In this document: piece by piece, positions 1 through 6,821 of the stretch
Position numbering within the stretch: position 1 is the first letter of the stretch
Layout of the letters: each line of letters begins with the position of its first letter
Assembly (NCBI GenBank): GCA_903897205.1
Contig: CAIUAS010000140.1
Span: forward strand, 1-12,496
Direction: 5' to 3'
DNA from: an uncultured Gammaproteobacteria bacterium
GTDB taxonomy: Bacteria > Pseudomonadota > Gammaproteobacteria > CAIUAS01
DNA: 12,496 bases
The notes under the pieces: generated by a model
The model's input: the letters and a program-made list of their open reading frames with translations, nothing else
Told to the model about the DNA's origin: nothing
Databases searched by the model: none
Translations under genes and position numbers: made by a program

Positions 1-1
1 A

Positions 2-1399
2 CTTAATAACGAGCTGCTTCAAGCCTATGATAAGCTAGAAAGCTTTGCCTCACTTATATTATTCACGCTCGATAGAATTGAAAAAAATAAAGGCTTTAAG
101 AAACATGAAGCATTTAAACATAAAGACTTAACGCCAATAGCTGAACAGTTATACAACAAACTCAAAGAAACCGATCCTTCAAAAAGACAGGATTATTGCA
201 TTGAGTATCTTTATCATAACATTGCAAAGCAATTACCTGTATTTCACAATGTGATTAATCAATTAACGGATAAAGACAAAACTCAACAAATCATTGGAAA
301 TGCCTATACTCAGGAAAACAATATTACTTTAATAATTCAAGCTTCTGGCGAAACAAAGCTGGCAAATCAAATCGTCGCCCTTCATAAATTGCAAGAAGAA
401 ATTATCGGCAAGAAAAAAAGAGCAGTATCCACAAAAGCGCTTCGAAAAAATAACCAGTCATATGACGTCTTTTTTGAACTTACGGAAAATGCCAAGGCAA
501 ATTTATGGGCTTATATGCTAACATTTATTGAAATTCGACTTGGCGCTGAACAAGCAAACAAAATTAAAAATAAAATAAAGACGGATCCCAACTATGTTAA
601 ATGCGGGGAACTTACCACCCTTATAAGCGAGGCAGTAAACAACACGGCTTCTTCCCCCGAAGAGCGGCAAATATTTTTAACATTGCAACCCGCTTTAACT
701 CGCATACAAAACACATTGAATACCGTTGACGTACAATTTTCTGGCATTAATGCGGCTATAAATGACACTACAGCGCAAGAGAGCGCTATCGAAGAGGGAA
801 TTAGCACGGTCGCCTCTACAATGCTAGACATTCAAAAAACATTACAGCTAACCAAAATAGACCTTAGTGAAAAAACTATTCAAGACGAGAACACTATCAT
901 TATTCAGGATAAAATTAAGCAAAATGAACAAAAAGAAAATATTAAAGCAACTGTTGATAAAGCAATTAATGCGCTTACTCACACCCATGCACCTGGCAAT
1001 AGACTACTGAGCAAAATAATTAATATACAAAACCAAGCGTTAGAGACCATGCAAAGTGTTTTAGCACAAAAGTCGCCTACTTTCTTCGTAAGCAAAGCAA
1101 CAGTCAACAAAAATATCGATCAATCTCATAAACTTTCTTACGTTGCATCTTCAATTAAAGAATCGATAAGTAATAAAAGCACAGATGGCTTTATGTCAGC
1201 TTACGCAGACTTGAAAAAAATCCATAGTGAAATAAATGAACGAAAATGGTATCACTACATACTGGATAGCCAAGCAAGACTTATTTACAAAAATACCGAA
1301 TCAATGTTAGCTTCAGTTAAGTATTTAGTTAAAGACCTAGGTGATGATACTTCTTTTAAAGAGCAGGTTGAGTCACGCATGAAGGCGCTTACCGCTTAA
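2..1399 (+). CDS. Large hypothetical protein, 5' end outside the window
   Basis: I do not recognise this protein. The frame that ends in TAA at 1397-1399 is open all the way back to base 2, so the gene starts left of the window; a GTG at 251 is internal, has no Shine-Dalgarno sequence, and would discard about 83 residues of ordinary-looking protein. About 465 residues are visible. They are hydrophilic, rich in Lys, Asn, Gln, Thr and Ile, and appear mostly helical, with a stretch likely to form a coiled coil near bases 840-990. I see no membrane segment, signal peptide or catalytic motif. The C-terminal tail (GDDTSFKEQVESRMKALTA) is charged. Low complexity, size and position next to two orphan membrane proteins fit an accessory protein, possibly a secreted effector, but that is inference only. 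A long hairpin follows 15 bases after the stop. Confidence 0.8.
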   Translation, partial: LNNELLQAYDKLESFASLILFTLDRIEKNKGFKKHEAFKHKDLTPIAEQLYNKLKETDPSKRQDYCIEYLYHNIAKQLPVFHNVINQLTDKDKTQQIIGNAYTQENNITLIIQASGETKLANQIVALHKLQEEIIGKKKRAVSTKALRKNNQSYDVFFELTENAKANLWAYMLTFIEIRLGAEQANKIKNKIKTDPNYVKCGELTTLISEAVNNTASSPEERQIFLTLQPALTRIQNTLNTVDVQFSGINAAINDTTAQESAIEEGISTVASTMLDIQKTLQLTKIDLSEKTIQDENTIIIQDKIKQNEQKENIKATVDKAINALTHTHAPGNRLLSKIINIQNQALETMQSVLAQKSPTFFVSKATVNKNIDQSHKLSYVASSIKESISNKSTDGFMSAYADLKKIHSEINERKWYHYILDSQARLIYKNTESMLASVKYLVKDLGDDTSFKEQVESRMKALTA

Positions 1400-1413
1400 T
1401 CTTTTCGCCATTC

Positions 1414-1448
1414 AAAGCTACTTAAATCTAGCAATTTTAAGTAGCTTT
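1414..1448. terminator. Hairpin downstream of the first gene, probable terminator
   Basis: A perfect 13-bp inverted repeat: the left arm at 1414-1426 (AAAGCTACTTAAA) pairs with 1436-1448 across a 9-base loop. It starts 15 bases after the stop codon. The left arm begins with A residues and the right arm ends in TTT followed by ATCTT, so the U-tract is short and imperfect. Termination in the forward direction is likely, though it could instead act as a 3' RNA-stability element. Confidence 0.55.
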
Positions 1449-1479
1449 ATCTTAAGCGCTTCTCTGTATACAACTAAAA

Positions 1480-1499
1480 AATACTATTATCTTAATATA
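1480..1499 (+). promoter_or_regulatory. Possible PmrA-like tandem box upstream of the membrane protein gene
   Basis: Two 9-base half-sites lie exactly 11 bp apart: AATACTATT at 1480-1488 and CTTAATATA at 1491-1499. From memory, the Legionella PmrA box is a tandem cTTAATatT with a 2-base spacer; the second half matches at 8 of 9 positions and the first at 6 of 9. The pair ends 40 bases before the ATG at 1540, and an AATAAT at 1511-1516 could be the -10. In DNA this AT-rich a chance match is quite possible. Confidence 0.22.
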
Positions 1500-1539
1500 A
1501 AAAACTAATCAATAATTAAAACTCGGGGGTATTATTAAA

Positions 1540-3552
1540 ATGGAAGATCCTAAAAAAAATGTGAATCTGGAAAGTGAATCTGAGGTCATTGAAAATTTCA
1601 AGAATCTCCAAAAAGAACTTAACCTCTCGGTTGAAACCCATAGTGATAGTGATGCGGGATACATACCACTAATTGAACAAGATGAAAAACTTCCCCCTAT
1701 ACAAGGCAAAATACAAGACAAAAGGATCTATAGATCTTCCGTAACAGCTTTTACTGATGCTCTGCTCATCGACGGCCCTCTTAGCGCATTAGAAAAAGAT
1801 TATAATGCCGACCCCGTAAAAAAAATTGACTTACTCAAAAGCAACTGGGGCACACTTAGTGTTGCTCTCTTTGTTGGCGGGCTAGCTGCTTATTTTTATG
1901 TGCCTTCCGCCTGGAATGCAGGCAAACTTTTAGCAGAACTACTGAATGTAAATTCAGAAACGGGTGAAGTCGTAATGACCATCATCAAAAGCTTCATGGT
2001 AGCCTCTGGTGCTGGTGAGAATCTCTGCTTAGGCGCCTATAGTATTAAAGAGTTAATTGATCATTTCGGAAAGTATTATTGGAACCTTTCTGATGAAGAA
2101 CACCATTTGATTAATAAAGCGAATCCAACCAAAAAAGAAATAGCTTTAAGAATTGGTAGAATTATGTTTGATGCCGTTTTTACGATAGGCTCGGTCATTC
2201 CCGCCTTTTTTATAGGCGCTACAGACGGCCCATTTAATGCCGGAGTAAATTACCTTTTAGCGGGGCTATCTAGCGTAGCCAATATGCCAATCAATTGGCT
2301 AAGCGTACAATCGATCTACCTCCCTAGAGATTTGACTTTATACGAACAGTCTAAAGGGATAATAGCAAACTATTTAAACCAGCAAATTAATAGTTTTCTA
2401 CAACTCGACAAATCAACCATTAGCCATAAATTTACCAGCATTTTAGATAAGACCAAGGACATAGAAGGCGAAGCAAAATTCTTCACGGTCTTTTTTGAAT
2501 TGCTAGCTTTATCCAGAGATACCTCAAACATCACCATTAATAAAATTAATTCTGATGAAAATAATAATAACCCCGATAACCGCTATGAGGTAACGCAAAC
2601 TGATGATGATATAGCAATTAATTTCAAACAACCCTATGTACAGTATATACAGCATGCACCAATCGAGAGCACAAACAGATGGCTTTTTAAATATCTCTCC
2701 CTTGGTGTTTTACTGCCTTCATCCATGGGTTATGTACTAGACTCCCTTGTAGGCGGCACGAAAGCGGCCGGAAAAGGATTTGGCTATCTATCAGCTTTTT
2801 TAACAGTGGTTCCTTTCACTGGCCTTAGTTATCTCGCTGGTAAGAAAGTGGGAGAAGATTTAATGAGCGGCTCTACCACACTAGCTGATCATGTCGCCCC
2901 CAACGCCCCCAGACGGATTGGTTATTTTATTGGAGGCTTCTCTATTTTTGCTGGCGGTACTAATGCTAAAGCAAATTATGAAAATATTATTCTCCAAACT
3001 AACAGTAAAGCCGCTAGCGTTATCTCAGGCATAGATGGTGCCGTTGCTGCTGGTGTTATTAATGGTCATTTTACAAATGCACTTAAAGACGATAGTTACA
3101 TCACTTATGGTAAATATTTCGGCTCTGATGATGTTAGACGATTAACTAACTTTGTAGCAGAAGTGCGTAAGATCAGCGCTTTAATCGATAAAATGACCAT
3201 AAAGAGTTTTCGTGAAATTTGTATTTATTTATATCAGAATAAAGACACCTACCCCACGTTTTGCAATCAGTTTTTTGCTATTTTGCAAGATAAAATGCAA
3301 GGTTCCGATTATCAAGCGCTGGTTGACTTAATAGAACATCATATGAGTGGTAAGGATGAGCACGTGATGCTTATTAATGAGGAGAGTACGGATAGCAATA
3401 CCAAACCATCAATATGGGTTGATCGCAAAAAATATCACGGCAATTTTTTCCCTCAAGCTCCAGGTGAAACTGAGTCGCAAGATACAAAGTCAGAAACAGA
3501 ACCACTACTTAATAACCAACCTTCATCCAAGGTGCCTCAATATACTACCTAG
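1540..3552 (+). CDS. Polytopic membrane protein of unknown function with dileucine tail, candidate effector
   Basis: A 670-residue protein that I cannot assign to a named family. The ATG is preceded by a G-rich Shine-Dalgarno-like run at 1525-1530. Residues 1-100 are hydrophilic and acidic, with no signal peptide. Hydrophobic segments follow at about 104-122, 144-168, 208-226, 235-258, 385-403, 414-433 and 490-508, split into two halves by a soluble stretch (about 262-380). The last 160 residues are soluble and charged. The tail is rich in Glu (APGETESQDTKSETEPLL) and contains the acidic dileucine motif ETEPLL at 652-657, 13 residues from the end. Near the N-terminus is AGYIPL (39-44), a YxxPhi-type motif. 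Such motifs direct eukaryotic membrane proteins to endosomes, and a Glu-rich C-terminus is common in Dot/Icm substrates. It shares its layout and some landmarks with the gene at 3982-5715 and is probably a diverged paralogue. An effector role is inference. Confidence 0.85.
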   Translation: MEDPKKNVNLESESEVIENFKNLQKELNLSVETHSDSDAGYIPLIEQDEKLPPIQGKIQDKRIYRSSVTAFTDALLIDGPLSALEKDYNADPVKKIDLLKSNWGTLSVALFVGGLAAYFYVPSAWNAGKLLAELLNVNSETGEVVMTIIKSFMVASGAGENLCLGAYSIKELIDHFGKYYWNLSDEEHHLINKANPTKKEIALRIGRIMFDAVFTIGSVIPAFFIGATDGPFNAGVNYLLAGLSSVANMPINWLSVQSIYLPRDLTLYEQSKGIIANYLNQQINSFLQLDKSTISHKFTSILDKTKDIEGEAKFFTVFFELLALSRDTSNITINKINSDENNNNPDNRYEVTQTDDDIAINFKQPYVQYIQHAPIESTNRWLFKYLSLGVLLPSSMGYVLDSLVGGTKAAGKGFGYLSAFLTVVPFTGLSYLAGKKVGEDLMSGSTTLADHVAPNAPRRIGYFIGGFSIFAGGTNAKANYENIILQTNSKAASVISGIDGAVAAGVINGHFTNALKDDSYITYGKYFGSDDVRRLTNFVAEVRKISALIDKMTIKSFREICIYLYQNKDTYPTFCNQFFAILQDKMQGSDYQALVDLIEHHMSGKDEHVMLINEESTDSNTKPSIWVDRKKYHGNFFPQAPGETESQDTKSETEPLLNNQPSSKVPQYTT

Positions 3553-3564
3553 CATAAAGCAAAA

Positions 3565-3597
3565 ATATAGATTTGAAATGGATTTTCAAATCTATAT
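3565..3597. terminator. Long hairpin after the first membrane protein gene
   Basis: A perfect 14-bp inverted repeat: 3565-3578 (ATATAGATTTGAAA) pairs with 3584-3597 across the 5-base loop TGGAT. It begins 12 bases after the stop codon and follows a run of five A. The downstream side is pyrimidine-rich (CTTCTCTTTT) rather than a clean T-run. Its position supports a transcription terminator. Confidence 0.55.
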
Positions 3598-3620
3598 GGC
3601 TTCTCTTTTGCTAAAAGTTT

Positions 3621-3847
3621 TTACCTTAGTGTTAATGCTCGATGATTGGCTGGTGTTGCGCTTTGTTTTTCAAACTCTTCCCCCATTGAACAACCTGATA
3701 ATTTTTGCCGGTAGCTAGGAGTAATAATATTATCAAATTGATATTCTAAATATTTTTTTCTGCCTCTTTGAAAAAATCAATAGGCATGGTTTCTTTTGCT
3801 AAAATTCTTGCCTCTCCCCCACAAAACATCACGCCCCTCTTTGTCAT
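3621..3847 (-). pseudogene. Possible small frameshifted gene in the gap between the membrane protein genes
   Basis: On the minus strand an ATG at 3847 opens a frame reading MTKRGVMFCGG and later ILAKETMPIDFFKEAEKN, ending at a TAG just past a run of seven A (T7 at 3753-3759 on the plus strand). The -1 frame continues from that run as KKYLEYQFDNIITPSYRQ, then KLSGCSMGEEFEKQSATPAN and HRALTLR, and stops with TAA at 3621-3623. Joined at the A-run they give one coherent product of about 75 residues. The run reads A AAA AAT in the first frame, so either a single-base indel or -1 slippage would connect them. No good Shine-Dalgarno sequence precedes the ATG. I do not recognise the protein. It may be a gene remnant or part of a dispersed repeat. 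The rest of the 3553-3981 gap shows only the hairpin, short TTAA-containing repeats near 3882-3899, and the next gene's leader. Confidence 0.33.
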
Positions 3848-3981
3848 TCACTGACACCAATAATCACCCATTGCTTAAAGCCATTTAACGCATTTAATGG
3901 TTAACTTTACTAACACCTTCTAAACTAGAGGAATATATATTGGCATGAGATAGCAAGCTTGCCTTATGGGAGATAATTAGC

Positions 3982-5715
3982 ATGAAAAACAATGAAACTG
4001 AAATACTTAAGCAATCAGGGTCTATGGAAGATACTACTATTAATTCTATGGATAATAGCCAAAGCATAGTGGCCACTGAAACACTCACTTCGTCTACTGA
4101 TAGCGAACCCAGCCTAATACAAGCTTTGCCTATTCAAGCATTTGCTAAAGACCTGGCAGATACTATTAATAGCACTGACAAACCTAGCAAAAAATATGTT
4201 GCAGGCAAAATGGCTATTTCTGTTGTTGTTGGTGCATTACCATTACTTTTATTTTGGGAAGGCGCCAAGGCTGCTGGTACTGCAGCCATTATTAGCAGTT
4301 TATCCGCTAATTTCATTCAAAATGTTTGGGGCGGCGATGAAACAGTTGATGCCTTTAGTGCTGAATTTACTAGCCGCTATTCCGAACATGAAAATAAGCC
4401 ATCTGCTTTACGTAGACTTGCTAAATGGTCTGTGGTTGTCATTGGCACCATGGCGACTTCTGCTCCACAGGGTGCCGCTACTTATAATCTAGCGAAAGGC
4501 CCTCTATGGCAAAAAATTGGTAAAGGCAGCGTTGTATTTGTAGGTAATGTTCCATTATATGCCTGTTCGTTATTGATGTTTGATAGAGACCACATTGGCA
4601 CCATTGTTAAAACACTGCTGCTTCCTGCTAGTTTATTAACCAATGTGTTGCGCCCTGTTGATCAATATGAACAAGAAAGAAAGCTGGCCGTCCATTTGCT
4701 TAAAAAAGGCTTTAAGAAAAATTTAGAAAAAATAAAGCAAATAATCCTTAATGATAAAAGCAAGCTTGCTAATTTAAACCATGTTTCTGCCGATAATGCA
4801 CTTGCCACCTTGGCGGATCTTTTGCCTGATTTCAAAGCGCATGAAAAAAGTTTTGCCACTAACGCTTTAAATTATATCACTTCCTTTGCCCACTCTGGCG
4901 CCGGCATGTTAGTTGGGCTGCTGGCCACCGTTGGTAGCGTAGGTTATGCCTGCTCTAATAAACAAGCCTTGCAAGATTTAATACAACAAGATGAAAAATT
5001 GTTATGGAGTGAATCGGTGGGTTTGCAGCTGGTTATTGCTTATTTAAGCTTGGTTTCCGGCTATAAAGTGGCGCAGAAGTTTTTTAATTCTGTGAGCCAA
5101 AAAGAGAATAAGTTACACTTTAATGTACCACTGGTGTGGCGTGTTGCTGGTTTTTACGGCCTGATTATTGCGATAGCCGCCGCTGGCACCGCTTTTGATT
5201 CTGGCGTCACTAGTCAAAAGCTATATACGGAAAATTGTCCTTCTATCCATAACAATTTCGATCATAGAGTCGATGAGCTCATTGGCTGGAGCACTATTTT
5301 CTTTAATGGCTGCCTAGGCTTATTTGGTGGTTTAGCGGCCGCTGTAGGAACAGCGCGTTATTTTTCAGCGGATAAAGAAGCTCAAGCGTATATTCAAAAG
5401 TGTATTAATTTGGCGAATTCGATAGGATTGGTCACGCGATTTAAAGAAGATTTATTGGTTGCCGATCTCAAGGCGCTTTACCAAAGCGACCACACTAAAG
5501 CCGCCAAATTAGTAAGTTATACTCCTGAAGAAACCGGAAATTTATTGAAGTGGGCAGCACTTGCTCCTGCAGAAAAACCGAGAACGTGGTTTTTCCGGCG
5601 TTATTTGCCAGCTCAAGAGAGAGCACCCTTGTTAAGAAGTAGCCCAGAAAATGCGGTGTCTTGTGTTAATGAACATCCAGTGGAAAACGCAAAACTTCGC
5701 TATTTCAAAGCCTAA
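3982..5715 (+). CDS. Polytopic membrane protein of unknown function with LIMP-II-like dileucine tail, candidate effector
   Basis: A 577-residue protein, not recognised as a named family. The ATG has a good Shine-Dalgarno sequence (GGGAGA at 3968-3973). The first 70 residues are hydrophilic and rich in Ser, Thr, Asp and Glu, with no signal peptide. Hydrophobic segments lie at about 76-92, 96-112, 146-160, 183-199, 303-321, 346-362, 384-402 and 434-457. A basic soluble loop (about 226-300) separates two halves, and a soluble tail runs from 460. The tail carries ERAPLL at 546-551, 26 residues from the end; it nearly matches the DERAPLI lysosomal sorting signal of LIMP-II. The upstream gene has the same plan, and both share a Gly-Pro, then N-x-P, then YEQ in the first half and KPxxW shortly before the dileucine. 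They look like diverged tandem paralogues. A role in host membranes is inference; a bacterial inner-membrane protein remains possible. Confidence 0.85.
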   Translation: MKNNETEILKQSGSMEDTTINSMDNSQSIVATETLTSSTDSEPSLIQALPIQAFAKDLADTINSTDKPSKKYVAGKMAISVVVGALPLLLFWEGAKAAGTAAIISSLSANFIQNVWGGDETVDAFSAEFTSRYSEHENKPSALRRLAKWSVVVIGTMATSAPQGAATYNLAKGPLWQKIGKGSVVFVGNVPLYACSLLMFDRDHIGTIVKTLLLPASLLTNVLRPVDQYEQERKLAVHLLKKGFKKNLEKIKQIILNDKSKLANLNHVSADNALATLADLLPDFKAHEKSFATNALNYITSFAHSGAGMLVGLLATVGSVGYACSNKQALQDLIQQDEKLLWSESVGLQLVIAYLSLVSGYKVAQKFFNSVSQKENKLHFNVPLVWRVAGFYGLIIAIAAAGTAFDSGVTSQKLYTENCPSIHNNFDHRVDELIGWSTIFFNGCLGLFGGLAAAVGTARYFSADKEAQAYIQKCINLANSIGLVTRFKEDLLVADLKALYQSDHTKAAKLVSYTPEETGNLLKWAALAPAEKPRTWFFRRYLPAQERAPLLRSSPENAVSCVNEHPVENAKLRYFKA

Positions 5716-5734
5716 TTTTAAAATTGTGATATTA

Positions 5735-5762
5735 AAAAAGGTGCCGCTATCGGCACCTTTTT
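5735..5762 (+). terminator. Intrinsic terminator
   Basis: The GC-rich stem GGTGCCG (5740-5746) and CGGCACC (5751-5757) closes a CTAT loop. It is flanked by AAAAAA before and TTTTT after, which can extend the stem. It sits 20 bases after the stop of the second membrane protein gene and isolates it from the ybeZ operon. Confidence 0.95.
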
Positions 5763-5802
5763 CTTTGCTCTCACTAAATTATTCCACCCAAATTATAAAA
5801 TT

Positions 5803-5824
5803 TGTTATACTGTCGAAGTATAAT
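5803..5824 (+). promoter_or_regulatory. Promoter region of the ybeZYX operon with overlapping inverted repeat
   Basis: Two -10 candidates are present: an extended -10, TG-T-TATACT (TG at 5803-5804, hexamer 5806-5811), and a perfect TATAAT at 5819-5824. No good -35 is visible for either. TTATACT (5805-5811) and AGTATAA (5817-5823) form a perfect 7-bp inverted repeat with a 5-base spacer across both elements, so a repressor site is possible. Either start point would leave a leader of roughly 20-35 bases before the TTG at 5853. Confidence 0.5.
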
Positions 5825-5852
5825 TGTTGCTAACTTAATTTATAAAAAACAC

Positions 5853-6821
5853 TTGAAGAAACTACAACAGACTAGTATTGACTTACTTCCTATCGACAAT
5901 CGCCGCCTTGCTAATCTTTGCGGCCAGTGCGATGAGCACCTGCGACAAATTGAGCGACAACTCAAGATTGAAATTCACAATCGTGGTCATCACTTCCAAC
6001 TTTATGGCGCTGAGGCTGCCGTTAAAGCAGCTCAGCAACTTTTATTACAGCTCTATACTGAAACAGCCAGTGCCAAAGCGCTTACGCCTGCTATTGTGCA
6101 CTTGTTTTTATGCCAAGCCTTGGCAAATCATTCACAGCGCGAGGAAACTCCGGCAATGACCCAAATTAACTTACTTCGACACACTCCCATAAAACCTCAC
6201 ACTCCGAACCAAGAACGTTATGTGAAAAATATTTTATCGCATGATGTTAATTTTGGAATTGGGCCCGCTGGCACCGGTAAAACTTATTTAGCAGTTGCTT
6301 GCGCTGTTGCTGCATTAGAAAATGAACAGATAAGCCGTATTTTATTAGTACGCCCTGCCGTGGAAGCCGGTGAAAAATTAGGTTTTTTGCCGGGAGATTT
6401 TGCGCAAAAAGTCGATCCTTATTTTCGCCCGCTTTATGATGCGCTGTATGAAATGGTGGGATTTGATGATGTGTCCCGCTTAATTGAGCGCCACATAATA
6501 GAGATTGTGCCCTTAGCTTATATGCGCGGCCGCACCTTAAATGATTCATTTATTATTTTAGATGAAGGCCAAAATACCACCAAAGAACAAATGAAAATGT
6601 TTTTAACGCGCATTGGTTTTAATTCTAGAGTGGTGGTTACCGGGGACATCACACAAACTGATTTACCTAAAAATACTGAATCTGGTTTGAGACATTGTTT
6701 AGAGATTTTAAAAGAGGTTAAAGGCTTAAGTTTTACTTATTTTGAAACCAGTGATATTGTGCGCCATCCTTTAGTACAAGGTATTTTACAAGCTTATGAC
6801 AAATACGAAAACCATCAATAA
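5853..6821 (+). CDS. ybeZ: PhoH-like P-loop ATPase (YbeZ)
   Basis: A PhoH-family ATPase, predicted to act in the cytoplasm with YbeY in rRNA maturation and RNA metabolism; its exact substrate is not settled. The N-terminal part (SIDLLPIDNRRLANLCG, then an IERQLKIEI segment) is the small domain typical of YbeZ. The PhoH core has Walker A GPAGTGKT at residues 137-144, Walker B ILDEGQN at 235-241, VTGDITQTDLPK, and the late motif DIVRHPLV. I chose the TTG at 5853 (322 residues) because it gives the same short lead-in before the conserved part as E. coli YbeZ. The frame is also open to a TTG at 5802, but that codon lies inside the likely promoter. Neither start has a Shine-Dalgarno sequence. The 3' end overlaps ybeY by 26 bases, so the two are co-transcribed and probably translationally coupled. 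miaB, the usual upstream neighbour, is absent. Confidence 0.95.
   Translation: MKKLQQTSIDLLPIDNRRLANLCGQCDEHLRQIERQLKIEIHNRGHHFQLYGAEAAVKAAQQLLLQLYTETASAKALTPAIVHLFLCQALANHSQREETPAMTQINLLRHTPIKPHTPNQERYVKNILSHDVNFGIGPAGTGKTYLAVACAVAALENEQISRILLVRPAVEAGEKLGFLPGDFAQKVDPYFRPLYDALYEMVGFDDVSRLIERHIIEIVPLAYMRGRTLNDSFIILDEGQNTTKEQMKMFLTRIGFNSRVVVTGDITQTDLPKNTESGLRHCLEILKEVKGLSFTYFETSDIVRHPLVQGILQAYDKYENHQ

Noticed and set aside
3377..3718. Plus-strand open frame of 113 codons overlapping the end of the first membrane protein gene
   Set aside because: It overlaps the real gene in another frame, has no ribosome binding site and runs through the long hairpin at 3565-3597.
3945..3953. Mini-frame ATG AGA TAG preceded by an AGAGGA in the leader of the second membrane protein gene
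   Set aside because: The spacing of 12 bases is poor and two codons are too few to claim a regulatory leader peptide.
4142..4492. Plus-strand open frame of 116 codons with many Leu residues
   Set aside because: It is a shifted-frame shadow inside the 577-residue membrane protein gene, caused by its hydrophobic codons.
6247..6549. Minus-strand open frame of 100 codons inside ybeZ
   Set aside because: It is antisense to the conserved ATPase core, and its composition reflects the complementary strand.
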